DNA from: Anaerolineae bacterium
GTDB taxonomy: Bacteria > Chloroflexota > Anaerolineae > Aggregatilineales > UBA2796
Direction of reading: 5' to 3'
DNA: 64,000 bases
Assembly: GCA_019637555.1 (NCBI GenBank)
Contig: JAHBVK010000005.1
Location: forward strand, 1 to 64,000
This document shows positions 43,513 to 53,153 of the stretch, in pieces. Under the pieces are notes generated by a model. That model was not told the origin of the DNA. It saw only the letters and a program-made list of their open reading frames with translations, and searched no databases. Each line of letters starts with the position of its first letter. Position 1 is the first letter of the stretch. A program made the translations under genes and the position numbers.

Positions 43513-44526
43513 ATGCGAAAATTCCTTCTTAAGTATTTGATTCCGCGAATCATTCAGTTCCTAACGATCATTTTTGTTGGGATCACGGTCACTTATATTA
43601 TTCCTAGGCTCGCGCCCACTGACCCGGTAGAAGCGCAGATATCCACAATGTTAGCGATGGGGAACTCCCTCGACCCCGCATCTATCGAATCAATGCGTGC
43701 GGCGCTGACCGACCTGTACGGGCTGTCAGGAAGTCCGGTCGAGCAGTATTTCACGTTTTGGGGACGATTGTTTCGGGGTGACCTTGGACCTTCGCTCGAT
43801 AATTTCCCCACTCCAGTTTCCAGCATGATTGGTCAAGCCCTGCCGTACACCCTCAGGCTGTTGATCCCCGCGGTGATCATATCGTTCATATTTGGCAACA
43901 TTTTCGGGGCAATGTCCAGCTACTATCCAAAAAATAAACCGTTGAAAGTGATCGAAGTACTGGGGCAGGTGGTTCGATCAATTCCTTACTACATTGTGGC
44001 TATCGTTCTGCTCGTGGTGTTTTCATATTTCATCCCGCTTTTCCCTTTCAGCGGTGCATACCCGAAAGGGACTATTCCAGATTGGTCCTCCCCTGCATTT
44101 ATATTGAAGAGCCTCCATCACGCCGTGCTCCCGGCATCCACCCTGATCTTGGTTGGATTTGGGGGGTGGTTTGTCGGCATGAAGTCCCTTACCTCCAATA
44201 TCATCTCTGAAGACTATGTGGTGTATGCGGAAACCGCTGGACTGAGCAAAAATAGGATCCTCACCCATTACATAATGCGCACTGCTATACTGCCGCAACT
44301 CACTGCACTGGCTATGGTGCTCGGAACGATCTTCAGTGGTGCCCTCATCATGGAAGTCGTTTTTGGTTATCCCGGCATTGGCAGTTTAGCCATAAGAGCG
44401 ATCTACAGTAACGATTACTCAATGATCATGGGTATCACCATTTATTCGATCATCGGGGTTGCTGCCGCCGTTTTTCTCATGGATTTGCTCTACCCTCTGT
44501 TCGACCCGCGAGTGCGCTATCAATAG
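43513..44526 (+). CDS. Peptide/oligosaccharide ABC importer permease (DppB-like)
   Basis: This 337-residue permease has a first helix at [20 protein letters not shown] and then DPVEAQ, the normal DppB start. Further features are helices near [21 protein letters not shown] and the C-terminal EAA-like loop [21 protein letters not shown]. The end has [20 protein letters not shown], diagnostic for the family. The ATG at 43513 was chosen over an upstream frame that would run through the terminator. It pairs with the next gene. Confidence 0.93.
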   Translation: MRKFLLKYLIPRIIQFLTIIFVGITVTYIIPRLAPTDPVEAQISTMLAMGNSLDPASIESMRAALTDLYGLSGSPVEQYFTFWGRLFRGDLGPSLDNFPTPVSSMIGQALPYTLRLLIPAVIISFIFGNIFGAMSSYYPKNKPLKVIEVLGQVVRSIPYYIVAIVLLVVFSYFIPLFPFSGAYPKGTIPDWSSPAFILKSLHHAVLPASTLILVGFGGWFVGMKSLTSNIISEDYVVYAETAGLSKNRILTHYIMRTAILPQLTALAMVLGTIFSGALIMEVVFGYPGIGSLAIRAIYSNDYSMIMGITIYSIIGVAAAVFLMDLLYPLFDPRVRYQ

Positions 44527-44536
44527 GAGAGAAACT

Positions 44537-45394
44537 ATGTTTCAGGTGTTGCGTGATCTCCTCAAATATGATGGTCGCTTCCGTCTGGCTGTCATTCTGC
44601 TGGGGTGGGTGGTAGTGATGATTGTGCTGTCCTTCAACTCTCCTTATGATCCCAACAAGTCCTTTGTGGTTCCGTGGGACCTTCCTCCATCTTGGGAACA
44701 CCTTTTCGGAACGACTTCCCGGGGACAGGACCTCTTCTGGTGGCTAACCTTTGCCGTACGCAATTCCCTTTTCTTGGGAGTACTGACCGCGATCATCTCG
44801 CGCGTAATTGCGATTTTCATTGGTCTCACCGCCGGATACCGGGGTGGATGGCTCGACCGGGTGCTAATGTCGCTTAATGACACCTTCGTGGTTTTACCCT
44901 TGCTTCCCATCCTGATATTGCTCGGTTTCTTGCTGCGCGACAAGATGAACCTGTTCTATCTGGCGATAATATTAGGTCTTTTCGGCTGGCCATTTGACGC
45001 CCGTCTTATTCGTTCTCAGGTGCTCAGTCTGAAGGAACGATCGTTCACACGCACCGCGCTTTATTCAGGAACAAGCTCCTTCAGGATCACTATTCACGAG
45101 CACCTTCCCTTCGTCCTGCCGATAGTGTTTGCAACTACTATCAACAATATACTGTGGTCAATTGGCATGGAAGTTACGTTGAGTATTCTTGGGCTTTCGG
45201 ATCTGACCACCCCCACACTTGGTACCGCGCTCTTTTGGGCTAACCAACACGGTGCGTTGGTGGCGGGGGTTTGGTGGTGGATCGCGGCTCCGGCTCTGGT
45301 GACTATTGTCCTGTTCCTCGGACTGTACTTGTTCTTCACGAGCATCAACGAATTCATCGATCCGCGTACCCGTCTACGCTTGATTGGAGGATAA
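44537..45394 (+). CDS. Peptide/oligosaccharide ABC importer permease (DppC-like)
   Basis: This 285-residue partner permease has a first helix [19 protein letters not shown] followed by [21 protein letters not shown], the conserved DppC segment, and the coupling loop [23 protein letters not shown] spread over about residues 170-200. The ATG at 44537 stands behind TAGGAGAG, 10 bases after DppB. The C-terminus is [16 protein letters not shown]. Confidence 0.93.
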   Translation: MFQVLRDLLKYDGRFRLAVILLGWVVVMIVLSFNSPYDPNKSFVVPWDLPPSWEHLFGTTSRGQDLFWWLTFAVRNSLFLGVLTAIISRVIAIFIGLTAGYRGGWLDRVLMSLNDTFVVLPLLPILILLGFLLRDKMNLFYLAIILGLFGWPFDARLIRSQVLSLKERSFTRTALYSGTSSFRITIHEHLPFVLPIVFATTINNILWSIGMEVTLSILGLSDLTTPTLGTALFWANQHGALVAGVWWWIAAPALVTIVLFLGLYLFFTSINEFIDPRTRLRLIGG

Positions 45395-45397
45395 CCC

Positions 45398-46390
45398 GTG
45401 AGCCTATTAAGCGTAAAAAACCTCCGTGCGTATTACCGGACTGAGGTCTATGGAATCTCCCGTACAGTGCAGGCTGTTGACGGGGTATCTTTTGACCTCC
45501 AACCGAATGAGATTTATGGCGTGGCAGGCGAGTCCAGTTGCGGCAAAACCACCCTGATCAAAGTGATCTCGGGAAATATCAAACCTCCACTAAAGGCGCT
45601 TGAAGGAAGCATCAACTACCATTTTGGCGAGTATGAAGTGGACATGCTGCAGATTTCGCAGGATGAGCTTCGCCAGAACGTCCGCTGGAAGGAAATCTCG
45701 TATGTGATGCAGGGATCGATGAGCGTCCTCAACCCGGTGCGCAAGGTGATTGAGACCTTCAAGGATATTGTTGATACGCACGAGCGCATTACCGATAAGG
45801 AGAAATTCCTCGAACAAACGCGCACCCATGTCAACCGTCTGGGACTCCCTACCGATGTGCTCAACGCTTATCCGCACCAACTCTCTGGCGGAATGCGCCA
45901 GCGGGTGGCAATCGCCTTGGCAACGGTGTTCCAGCCAGCCTTAATTATTGCGGACGAACCCACCACTGCCTTGGATGTCGTTGTGCAGCGCGGTGTCCTG
46001 CAAATGATCAAGGATATCCAGTCCATGAGCAACAATACAGTTCTCTTGGTAACTCACGATATGGCTGTGCATGCCAACGTGGCTGATCGGGTGATGATCA
46101 TGTATGCGGGTCGGATTGTTGAAGAGGCACCAACGGATAGTATCTTCAATGCACCGCTTCACCCATACACGCAGCACCTCATCCACTCACTCCCGATGAT
46201 TGGTGATAGATCGACTAAAGCGAGTCTGAAAGGTACACCACCGAACCTTGCCAACCCTCCGAGCGGCTGCCGGTTCCACCCCCGCTGCCCTTATGTGATG
46301 GATGTGTGCCGTACCGTGGTACCTGACTTGGTCACCGTTAAAGAACGTCATCGCGTGGCATGCCACTTGGTCAACGAGGACTCACTATGA
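45398..46390 (+). CDS. Peptide/oligosaccharide ABC importer ATPase (DppD-like)
   Basis: This 330-residue ATPase starts with GTG at 45398 behind a perfect TTGGAGG site. Walker A is GESSCGKTT, signature [12 protein letters not shown], Walker [13 protein letters not shown] and switch His in VTHDM. The C-terminal four-cysteine-type region [18 protein letters not shown] is the iron-sulfur-like motif known from Dpp/Opp ATPases, followed by RVACHL. The last bases overlap the next ATG (ATGA). Confidence 0.95.
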   Translation: MSLLSVKNLRAYYRTEVYGISRTVQAVDGVSFDLQPNEIYGVAGESSCGKTTLIKVISGNIKPPLKALEGSINYHFGEYEVDMLQISQDELRQNVRWKEISYVMQGSMSVLNPVRKVIETFKDIVDTHERITDKEKFLEQTRTHVNRLGLPTDVLNAYPHQLSGGMRQRVAIALATVFQPALIIADEPTTALDVVVQRGVLQMIKDIQSMSNNTVLLVTHDMAVHANVADRVMIMYAGRIVEEAPTDSIFNAPLHPYTQHLIHSLPMIGDRSTKASLKGTPPNLANPPSGCRFHPRCPYVMDVCRTVVPDLVTVKERHRVACHLVNEDSL

Positions 46391-47406
46391 GCGCAAACGG
46401 AAAACTGCTGGATGTTCAGCATGTGACGGTCGAATTTCATATTGGTGGATTGATGGGGGGCACACTTCTCACGGCGGTAAATGATGTCTCCTTTTCAATG
46501 GAGAGTGATAAGCCAGAGATATTTACCCTCGCTGGCGAAAGCGGCAGCGGCAAAACCACGCTCTCTCGCTTGCTGCTTCGCGATCTTGATCCAACAAGGG
46601 GTAAAGTGCTGTTTGAAGGTCGCGATGTGTCAACCATCCGTAACCGATCCAAGTTCCATGAGTTTATGAAGAAAGTCCAACCGGTTTTCCAGAATCCCTT
46701 CGAGACTTTCAACCCACTCCGGCGGGTAGACGCATACCTGTTCGATACAGCCATGAACTTTGGGATGGCGTCAAACCGTCGGGACGCAGCCAAGGTTGTG
46801 GATGATGCTCTCCGCAATGTGGGGTTGTCGCTGGATGAAGTGACGCAGCGCTATCCGCACGAACTTTCCGGTGGTCAGATCCAACGTGTGTCAGTGGCGC
46901 GCGCGCTGATCTCAAAGCCCAAGTTGATCCTCGCCGACGAACCAGTCTCGATGGTCGATGCATCTCTGCGCATGGAGATCGTGAACCTGTTCCAAAAGCT
47001 GCGAGACGAACAAAAAGTGAGTGTCATTTACATCACACATGATTTGGCAACTGCTTACTACATCAGCGACCGCATCGGAATTATGCTGCGCGGGTATATT
47101 GTTGAATCGGGACCAGTTGCGGCTGTCCTAGAACGTCCTATCCATCCATATACGCAGCTCCTGAAGGAATCAGTTCCCTCACCCACCCCCAATAAACGTG
47201 AGTCCTGGGCAACACACATTGCGCTTGGAACAACTGAAGTCAAAGAGTACGGGAGAGTCGGGTGCAAGTTTGCGGGCCGCTGCCCGCATGTGATGGACAT
47301 CTGCCGTCAGGCTGATCCTCCCGATATACAGGTTGGATCGCAAACAGTGAAGTGCTATTTGTATTCGGACCAAGTCGAGAAATCCGGAGCTGGACTACCA
47401 TCTTAG
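46387..47406 (+). CDS. Peptide/oligosaccharide ABC importer ATPase (DppF-like)
   Basis: This 339-residue second ATPase has Walker [10 protein letters not shown], signature [12 protein letters not shown], Walker [13 protein letters not shown] and switch His in [13 protein letters not shown]. The C-terminus again has [17 protein letters not shown]. The ATG overlaps the DppD stop. It completes a five-part importer with the binding protein at 41413. No arabinose-catabolic enzymes follow; the monosaccharide must be processed elsewhere. Confidence 0.95.
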   Translation: MSANGKLLDVQHVTVEFHIGGLMGGTLLTAVNDVSFSMESDKPEIFTLAGESGSGKTTLSRLLLRDLDPTRGKVLFEGRDVSTIRNRSKFHEFMKKVQPVFQNPFETFNPLRRVDAYLFDTAMNFGMASNRRDAAKVVDDALRNVGLSLDEVTQRYPHELSGGQIQRVSVARALISKPKLILADEPVSMVDASLRMEIVNLFQKLRDEQKVSVIYITHDLATAYYISDRIGIMLRGYIVESGPVAAVLERPIHPYTQLLKESVPSPTPNKRESWATHIALGTTEVKEYGRVGCKFAGRCPHVMDICRQADPPDIQVGSQTVKCYLYSDQVEKSGAGLPS

Positions 47407-47469
47407 CCACCCTCCACTATAAGCTTAGTTCGCTACCTTGTCGAGCCATCCCGTAGGCAAAATCGTCTA

Positions 47470-47703
47470 ATGGAGATTGGGCACAATACCATCAAAGTAT
47501 TAGAAACAGTCGAGCGATGGTTGAAGCGACGTGGATGGGAAGTGGTGACATTAAACCATCATCAAGCATTAACTATAAGTAGAGACTTCTGGTTAATTAG
47601 GCTGTATATTACCGCTAAAAGTGACGCTCAAGATCTGAATGCAACTTATAGACATGAGCAGAACCAAATAGTGACCACGCTCCGCGATTCTGCTTTAGCG
47701 TGA
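47470..47703 (+). CDS. Hypothetical small protein (77 residues)
   Basis: I do not recognise this frame. It encodes a soluble, mixed-charge protein (VLETVERWLKRRGWEVVTL; RDFWLIRLYITAKSD). It has ATG at 47470, no good ribosome site, and lies 63 bases after the DppF gene. The terminator at 47671-47714 overlaps its last codons, which is unusual for a real gene but not unknown. It may be an unassigned small gene or chance. Confidence 0.35.
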   Translation: MEIGHNTIKVLETVERWLKRRGWEVVTLNHHQALTISRDFWLIRLYITAKSDAQDLNATYRHEQNQIVTTLRDSALA

Positions 47704-47718
47704 AGCGTGGTCACTTTC
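47671..47718. terminator. Hairpin terminator between the Dpp operon and the convergent SDR operon
   Basis: GTGACCACGCT (47671-47681) and AGCGTGGTCAC (47704-47714) form a perfect 11-base stem with a 22-base loop, followed by TTTCT on the plus strand. It lies between convergent operons and may serve both. Confidence 0.7.
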
Positions 47719-47866
47719 TCCAACCTGACTGGTGCCGGACACTCATCGTTTGAGAATACGATGTGATATGGTTACCAGTCAGTGCCAATACTTCTGCATA
47801 TTGTCGAACAATCATGATATGCGCTATTAGCGAGAAGGCAAGCGCCCACCGTATCATGTTATGCTA

Positions 47867-48640
47867 TCAACGTCCCATCCAGCCACCGTCTACCGTCAGG
47901 ATAGTGCCAGTAACGTAGTTTGACGCCTCGGAGGCAAAAAACACCACCGGTCCCTTGAAATCGTCGGGTTCGCCCCAGCGTGCCGCCGGGATACGCGCGA
48001 GGATGGCTTGAGAGCGCACCGGATCGTGACGTAAGGCTTCGGTATTATCCGTGTTCACATAACCGGGAGCAATGGCGTTCACTTGAACGTTGTGCGCTGC
48101 CCATTCGTTGGCAAGCTCCTTCGTCAACTGCCCGATTCCGCCTTTGCTGGCTGCGTAGCCCGGTACATTGATGCCGCCCTGAAAGGTGAGGAGCGAGGCA
48201 GTGAAGATAATCTTGCCACTCTTGCGCTCAACCATGCGCTTGCCTATCTCCCGACTTAGGATGAACTGGGCATTCAGATTGACCTCGATTACTTTGTCCC
48301 AGTACTCATCTGGATGCTCCACAGCAGGTTTTCGCAGGATCGTTCCGGCGTTATTTACCAAGATGTCGATCACTGGGAAACTAGCGTTGACCTGCTGGAC
48401 AAAGGCATACAACTGCGCTCGATCTGCAAAGTCGCAAGCATAGCCCGTGAAATTCCGCCCGCTTGCCCTTACATCCGCCTCGACAGCACTGCCAGTGGAC
48501 TCTAGCGATGCGCTCACCCCGATGATGTCAGCACCTGCTTCGGCTAAGGCAACTGCCATCGCGCGACCTATGCCCCGTCGTGCGCCGGTCACCAGCGCTG
48601 TTTTCCCGTTGAGCTGGAAAAGGTCTGCCACGTTGGTCAT
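47867..48640 (-). CDS. SDR-family oxidoreductase, KduD-like (2-dehydro-3-deoxy-gluconate 5-dehydrogenase type)
   Basis: This 257-residue classical short-chain dehydrogenase has TGARRGIG at residues 18-25 (cofactor), NNAGT, catalytic Ser in FTASLLTFQGG and Tyr-Lys in GYAASKGG, and PGYVNTDNTEALR. The combination KTALVTGARRGIGRAMA and RWGEPDDFKGPVVFFASEASNYVTG matches the KduD group, which oxidises 3-deoxy-hexulosonates or gluconate-type compounds. It is the last gene of the sugar-acid operon; its ATG overlaps the preceding stop (ATGA). Confidence 0.87.
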   Translation of the reverse strand: MTNVADLFQLNGKTALVTGARRGIGRAMAVALAEAGADIIGVSASLESTGSAVEADVRASGRNFTGYACDFADRAQLYAFVQQVNASFPVIDILVNNAGTILRKPAVEHPDEYWDKVIEVNLNAQFILSREIGKRMVERKSGKIIFTASLLTFQGGINVPGYAASKGGIGQLTKELANEWAAHNVQVNAIAPGYVNTDNTEALRHDPVRSQAILARIPAARWGEPDDFKGPVVFFASEASNYVTGTILTVDGGWMGR

Positions 48641-49659
48641 GCTGGATCGACCTCGATGAGGATTTTCATCACATCGCCACCTTTTTCCAGCATCTCGATT
48701 GCTTCCTGAAGCTGTTCCACCGGACGCACCTGCGTGATGATCCGATCGAGGGCAAGTTTGCCACCACTGGCGAGTTCAATCGCGCGGTCAAAGTCCTGAT
48801 GCTCATAGACGCGCGCTCCCTGTAAATTCAGCTCACGCCAGAAGCAGCGAAACAGATCCACAGGAGCAGGGGCGGTGGCAATGCCAACAATGACGATACG
48901 CCCACGAATCCGCGGCAGCTTGGTCATCATTTCTGCGCCAGCGGCGCTGCCCGTCACCTCAAACACGACATCCACTCCGCGCCCGGCGGTCTTATCCATG
49001 ACGTAGCTAACTAGATCGGTTTCCCGTGGATTGACGGCATCCATACCCAGCGAGCGGGCGAATTCGAGGCGGTACGGATTAATTTCCGAGACGATCACCT
49101 GTGCACCAATTGACTGTGACACCATACCGATCAGTGTGCCAATGGGTCCCCCTCCCAGAATCGCAATCGTTTCACCAGCCCTGACCTGCCCCATGCGGAC
49201 ATCGTGGCAAGCTACTGCCAGCGGTTCGACCAACGCGCCGTACACCAGTGGCAGCGCTGGTGGCAGACGATGCAGTGTGTAGGCGGGCACAGTCCAATAA
49301 CTCTGGAACCCGCCCGGTGTGTCGATCCCCATGAATTTTAGGTGCTCGCAAATGTGACTATAGTCAGCATCGCGTTCGAGGCAGCGATCCGTATCTAGCG
49401 GCATCACGGCAACCGCATCGCCAAGCTGGAAACCTTCCACGCCATCCCCCAGCGCGGATACTGTCCCTGAAATTTCGTGTCCGATTACCTGCGGGACCGA
49501 GACACGTCGATCCATGTTGCCGTGATAGATATGCAGATCGGTGCCACAAATGCCACCGTACGCCACGCGAATCTGTGCTTCGCCAGCACCGGGCGGCACT
49601 GGCTCAGCGTGCCCAAATGAAAATTGGCGATTCCCTTGATAAAATGCAGCTTTTGTCAC
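48637..49659 (-). CDS. Zinc-type alcohol/sorbitol dehydrogenase family protein
   Basis: This 340-residue medium-chain dehydrogenase starts with GTG at 49659, chosen because AAAGGA stands just before it. The catalytic zinc ligands are Cys-38 in GGICGTDLHIYHG and His-61 with Glu-62 in GHEISG. Cofactor binding is at AILGGGPIGTLIG. The lobe that usually holds four structural-zinc cysteines has only two (in DRCLERDADYSHICEHL), so structural zinc is probably not bound. It likely oxidises a sugar alcohol or sugar acid, alongside the SDR protein and the dehydratase of this operon. Confidence 0.87.
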   Translation of the reverse strand: MTKAAFYQGNRQFSFGHAEPVPPGAGEAQIRVAYGGICGTDLHIYHGNMDRRVSVPQVIGHEISGTVSALGDGVEGFQLGDAVAVMPLDTDRCLERDADYSHICEHLKFMGIDTPGGFQSYWTVPAYTLHRLPPALPLVYGALVEPLAVACHDVRMGQVRAGETIAILGGGPIGTLIGMVSQSIGAQVIVSEINPYRLEFARSLGMDAVNPRETDLVSYVMDKTAGRGVDVVFEVTGSAAGAEMMTKLPRIRGRIVIVGIATAPAPVDLFRCFWRELNLQGARVYEHQDFDRAIELASGGKLALDRIITQVRPVEQLQEAIEMLEKGGDVMKILIEVDPA

Positions 49660-49827
49660 GCTTAGTCCTTTCCTTTTGTTCGTTACGCTCTCCACTGGCG
49701 GTTGAGCCAGCTTAAGTCAAGTTATGTCAAGCGGCTGAATTCTTTCGTCTGCTCACCAGCCACTTTCCGGCAGCAGCGCCGTCTTCAGGAGACGATAGAC
49801 AGTGGACGGAAAGATTAAAAGTCACGG

Positions 49828-50904
49828 TCATCCGGCAAAGGTAAACTCTGCACGTGCTTCTTCAGATAGCCGCAACCCATGTCCCGGTACATCGGGCGCG
49901 ATTGCATAGCCACGCTCAAACTTGATGGGATCAGCCACCAGCGCGTCCCAGCCAATCAGCGAATTCTCCAGCCACTCGACTTCGGGCAGTGCCGCTGCTA
50001 GATGAACACCGATTTCGCAAGTGGTGTTGCCGAGCGAGAGTGGTATACCGTGCTCGGCAGCCAGCCATGCGGCATGCATCACCTCACTCACACGTCCATG
50101 TACATTGAGGACGTCCACCGCATTACGTTCAAGCAATTGGCGTTTGCCCCGTAAATCAAGATATTCACCCGTATTCACGAAAGTAAAGGGTACTTCTGCG
50201 CTGATACGCGCCAAGCCGTCGAAATCACTGCGTAGGCAGGGGTCTTCAATCCAGTAGACATTGATGCCAGCATCGCGGTAAGCGTGTAGCGCACGGACTG
50301 CCTCTTTAGGCGACCATGCTTCGTTGGCATCGATCATTAACGTTGCTTCAGGACCGACCACCGCTACTACTTCGCGCAGTCGGTTCACGTCCCACGCCAG
50401 ATCAGGATGTCCTACTTTGACCTTAAACGCTGTATAGCCCCTTATGACGGCATCTACATAGAAGTCATGTACTTGTGCGCTTGTCAAATGGAAGTCAAGA
50501 CCGCTGGCATACGCCTTCACACGGTTGGTCGTCCCGCCTAACAGCCGATAAAGCGGCAGCTTAACGTCTTTGCCATACAAGTCCCACAGCGCCTGATTGA
50601 CTGCTTCTTCGAATAGGAGGACGCGGTTATTGCCGCCGCGTGGTCGAGTCAGGCGGTGGAGCAGCGGATATATAGGTTGATCTTTCAGCGCGTCCCAATA
50701 TTCCGCCTCGAAGATACGTACGAGTTCAGGCTGCGGGGGGAAGAAGTAGCTATTTAGCAGCCCTAGCCCTACTTCCCCTTCCTGCGTGTACAGTTCCAGA
50801 GCGGTGATAAATATCGTGTCATGGCGCACCTGTGAATCGCCAATGGTCCGTGTTAGTGGTAGCCGGAAGCGGGTTATCTGGTAACTTTTCAGAGTCGCTG
50901 ACAT
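49828..50904 (-). CDS. Mandelate racemase/enolase superfamily sugar-acid dehydratase
   Basis: The 358-residue enzyme has the N-terminal capping domain (1-130) and a TIM barrel. KVKVG (Lys-161 and Lys-163) is the base pair on strand 2; Asp-192, Glu-220 and Glu-247 are the metal ligands in MIDANEAWS, WIEDPC and NTGEYLD. A candidate catalytic His is at 269. This fits acid-sugar dehydratases (for example galactonate or gluconate type), though racemases of the same fold cannot be excluded. The ATG at 50904 follows GGAGAG. The frame stays open upstream to 51138, but without a ribosome site. Confidence 0.87.
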   Translation of the reverse strand: MSATLKSYQITRFRLPLTRTIGDSQVRHDTIFITALELYTQEGEVGLGLLNSYFFPPQPELVRIFEAEYWDALKDQPIYPLLHRLTRPRGGNNRVLLFEEAVNQALWDLYGKDVKLPLYRLLGGTTNRVKAYASGLDFHLTSAQVHDFYVDAVIRGYTAFKVKVGHPDLAWDVNRLREVVAVVGPEATLMIDANEAWSPKEAVRALHAYRDAGINVYWIEDPCLRSDFDGLARISAEVPFTFVNTGEYLDLRGKRQLLERNAVDVLNVHGRVSEVMHAAWLAAEHGIPLSLGNTTCEIGVHLAAALPEVEWLENSLIGWDALVADPIKFERGYAIAPDVPGHGLRLSEEARAEFTFAG

Positions 50905-51181
50905 GTTCTCTCCACAAGCCTTAATCCGATTGAATTGCCACAACTTGATGAAAGCGTAAGCCAGATCCTCATCGACATCAGTCGAAGGGAACAGGCAAAA
51001 TGAACCGAAGGAGTCGTGTGAAATGTCAGCCGTTAACTGCCAATCGTCATCGCCATCGCCAACGAGGCGCGTTAGGACCGCGGCGTGTTGCACCGTCCAC
51101 GCAGCATGTTTGGCAAGCGGAGGCTGCACTAGGAGCATCGCGGCTCACGCGCTCAGCGAGTTCGTCACACGTATGTCTGCC

Positions 51182-52081
51182 TCAACCGCGCAGCGCCCCC
51201 GACAGAATGCCCTGCGTCAGCACGCGCTGGAAGAAGAAGAAGAGCAGCACCGTCGGCAGAGTTGCCAGCACAATGCCAGCGAAAAGTGGTCCGTACTGGG
51301 TAGCCTGTTCATTTCGCGTTGCCAGAAGCGTAAGCGCAACCGTCGCCGTCCTTACTTGATCCTTCTGCAAGATGAGCAAACTGAACAGGAAGTCGTTCCA
51401 CACGGTGATGAATTGCAGGATGCCAATGACGACTAATCCCGGCTTGACAAGTGGCAGCACAATGCGCCAGTAAAGACCGAACATCCCACAGCCATCAATG
51501 GTCGCCGCATCCAGCAGTTCATCCGGTACACCGGAGCGAATGTACTGCCGCATCAAGAAAATGTTGAGCGCTGGCGCTAACCAGGGGATGATCAACGGCA
51601 AGAAGGTGTTAACCCAGCCGAGCTTGACCATCAGCAGATACCAGGGAATGATGATGGTCACACCGCCCGGCAGTGTTGAGGTGACCAGCACCAAGACAAA
51701 CAGAGCGTCTCGTCCCGGAAAGCGCCGTTTGGCGAACACGTAGCCAATCAGTGACGAGAAGAAGACTACGCCCAGCGTATTGCTGATGGAGACGACCGCG
51801 CTGTTTTTTAGGTAGGTTAGAAAGGGCAGGCGTTCAAACAACTGTACATAATTTTGCCACTGCAATTGCTGCGGTATAAAATGCGGCGTTAGGGAGAATA
51901 TTTCCCCTTGCGCCATCAGCGAGCCAGAAAACGCAAAGAAGAATGGTGCCAGCGCCAGTAGACTGAGTGCGATCAGCAAAGCATAGAGCAGAACGCGCAG
52001 CACCATGCGCGTCAGGTAAGCTTCCCGATCCTCGCTGGATGCGCTAAAAACATAAGCCCATTTCGATCGTCCCGTTGCCAT
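51182..52081 (-). CDS. Sugar ABC importer permease (MalG type)
   Basis: This 299-residue CUT1 permease has six predicted helices (first: VLLYALLIALSLLALAPFFFA) and the EAA-like loop ELLDAATIDGCGMFGLYWRIVLP. The start at 52081 has GAGGAAAG 8 bases before it; an ATG at 52096 overlapping the preceding stop is an alternative. It partners the next permease (52093-53037). No ATPase gene is in the operon. Confidence 0.93.
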   Translation of the reverse strand: MATGRSKWAYVFSASSEDREAYLTRMVLRVLLYALLIALSLLALAPFFFAFSGSLMAQGEIFSLTPHFIPQQLQWQNYVQLFERLPFLTYLKNSAVVSISNTLGVVFFSSLIGYVFAKRRFPGRDALFVLVLVTSTLPGGVTIIIPWYLLMVKLGWVNTFLPLIIPWLAPALNIFLMRQYIRSGVPDELLDAATIDGCGMFGLYWRIVLPLVKPGLVVIGILQFITVWNDFLFSLLILQKDQVRTATVALTLLATRNEQATQYGPLFAGIVLATLPTVLLFFFFQRVLTQGILSGALRG

Positions 52082-52092
52082 GCTGTCTTTCC

Positions 52093-53037
52093 TCATGAAT
52101 CGTCTTTACTGCGGGTGAGGCGATATTGAATAATCGATACCACGATGATCACCAGACTCAGCAGAAAACCAAGCGCCGCCGCATCACCATATCTTTTACC
52201 GGCACTGAAAGCCGAACGGTAAATTTGCAGAGCAGGCGTTAGCGCATTGTCGTCCGGACCCCGCCCTCCCTGATACAGGCTGTATGGCTCACTGAACAAG
52301 CGCATAACCCCGATGGTTGTGCTGATCAGCAAAAAAGCCATCACCGGACGCATCAGGGGCAAGGTAACTGAAAAGAAGATTTGCAGTTCATTTGCCCCAT
52401 CGACTCGTGCCGCCTCAAAGATTTCGGCGTCCAGCGATTGCAGACCACCCAGCACAATCAAGGTGTAGTAGCCCAAACCACCCCAGACGCTCAACACGAT
52501 GATCGGGATGTATGCCCAACCTGCCTCCGTCGTCCACGGGAACGGACCAACGCCAGTCACCGCCAATGCACTGTTCAACCAGCCGTACTCGCCGCCGAAG
52601 ATGAAGCGGAAAACAATACCGATCACCACCAGCGAGGTGACCACCGGCATAAACAGGATCGTTCGGAATAGTCCGCGAAACTTCAGAAATTGCAGGTTGA
52701 GCACCACACCCAGCAAGAACGGTAGCAGAAGCCCCAGTGGCACCAAGACCAGCAGCAGAAAGATGGTATTGGAGATGACTTTGAAGGTCAGCGGATCGCT
52801 TAGCAGAAACTGGTAATTCTCGACACCGACCCAGCGCGGTTCGCCGATGCCATCCCAACTCTGGAAGCTCAACACTAACGACCAGCCAATTGGATAGGCA
52901 AAGAAAATGACGAACAAAATAAAAAATGGCGAAATGCACAGGTATTCACGCCAATATTTGAGCAGCCCGCGCGGGCGTGATTGCGTATTTGTGCTGCTGC
53001 GTGTTCGCGCCGGGTTGGTTAACTGAATATTTTCCAC
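52093..53037 (-). CDS. Sugar ABC importer permease (MalF type)
   Basis: The permease has about 314 residues. It begins with GTG; 53037 is used because AGGTGA at 53047-53052 gives suitable spacing, but GTG at 53046 is possible. The first helix is ISPFFILFVIFFAYPIGWSLV and the coupling loop EIFEAARVDGANELQIFFSVTLP is intact. Unlike the MalF-type protein at 26183 it has no large insert after helix one. A terminator hairpin lies just upstream, between it and the binding protein. Confidence 0.92.
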   Translation of the reverse strand: MENIQLTNPARTRSSTNTQSRPRGLLKYWREYLCISPFFILFVIFFAYPIGWSLVLSFQSWDGIGEPRWVGVENYQFLLSDPLTFKVISNTIFLLLVLVPLGLLLPFLLGVVLNLQFLKFRGLFRTILFMPVVTSLVVIGIVFRFIFGGEYGWLNSALAVTGVGPFPWTTEAGWAYIPIIVLSVWGGLGYYTLIVLGGLQSLDAEIFEAARVDGANELQIFFSVTLPLMRPVMAFLLISTTIGVMRLFSEPYSLYQGGRGPDDNALTPALQIYRSAFSAGKRYGDAAALGFLLSLVIIVVSIIQYRLTRSKDDS

Positions 53038-53087
53038 CGAATTCACTCACCTAAGGAAAACGACGAGTCGTTAATCCGGCAATCCCA

Positions 53088-53137
53088 TAAAAATTGCTTG
53101 CCTTCCACCTCACTTACACAGAGAAATGGAAGGCAAG
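53088..53137 (-). terminator. Intrinsic terminator between binding-protein and permease genes
   Basis: CTTGCCTTCCA and TGGAAGGCAAG (53097-53107 and 53127-53137) form an 11-base stem with a 19-base loop. On the minus strand it is followed by a T tract (A run at 53088-53093 on the plus strand). It lies between the binding protein stop and the permease start, as at 43450-43495. Confidence 0.78.
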
Positions 53138-53153
53138 TGCTGACGGTTACTGC

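Noticed and set aside
44459-44536. N-terminal extension of the DppC-like permease
   Set aside because: It overlaps the end of DppB, while the ATG at 44537 has a strong ribosome site and gives the normal family start.
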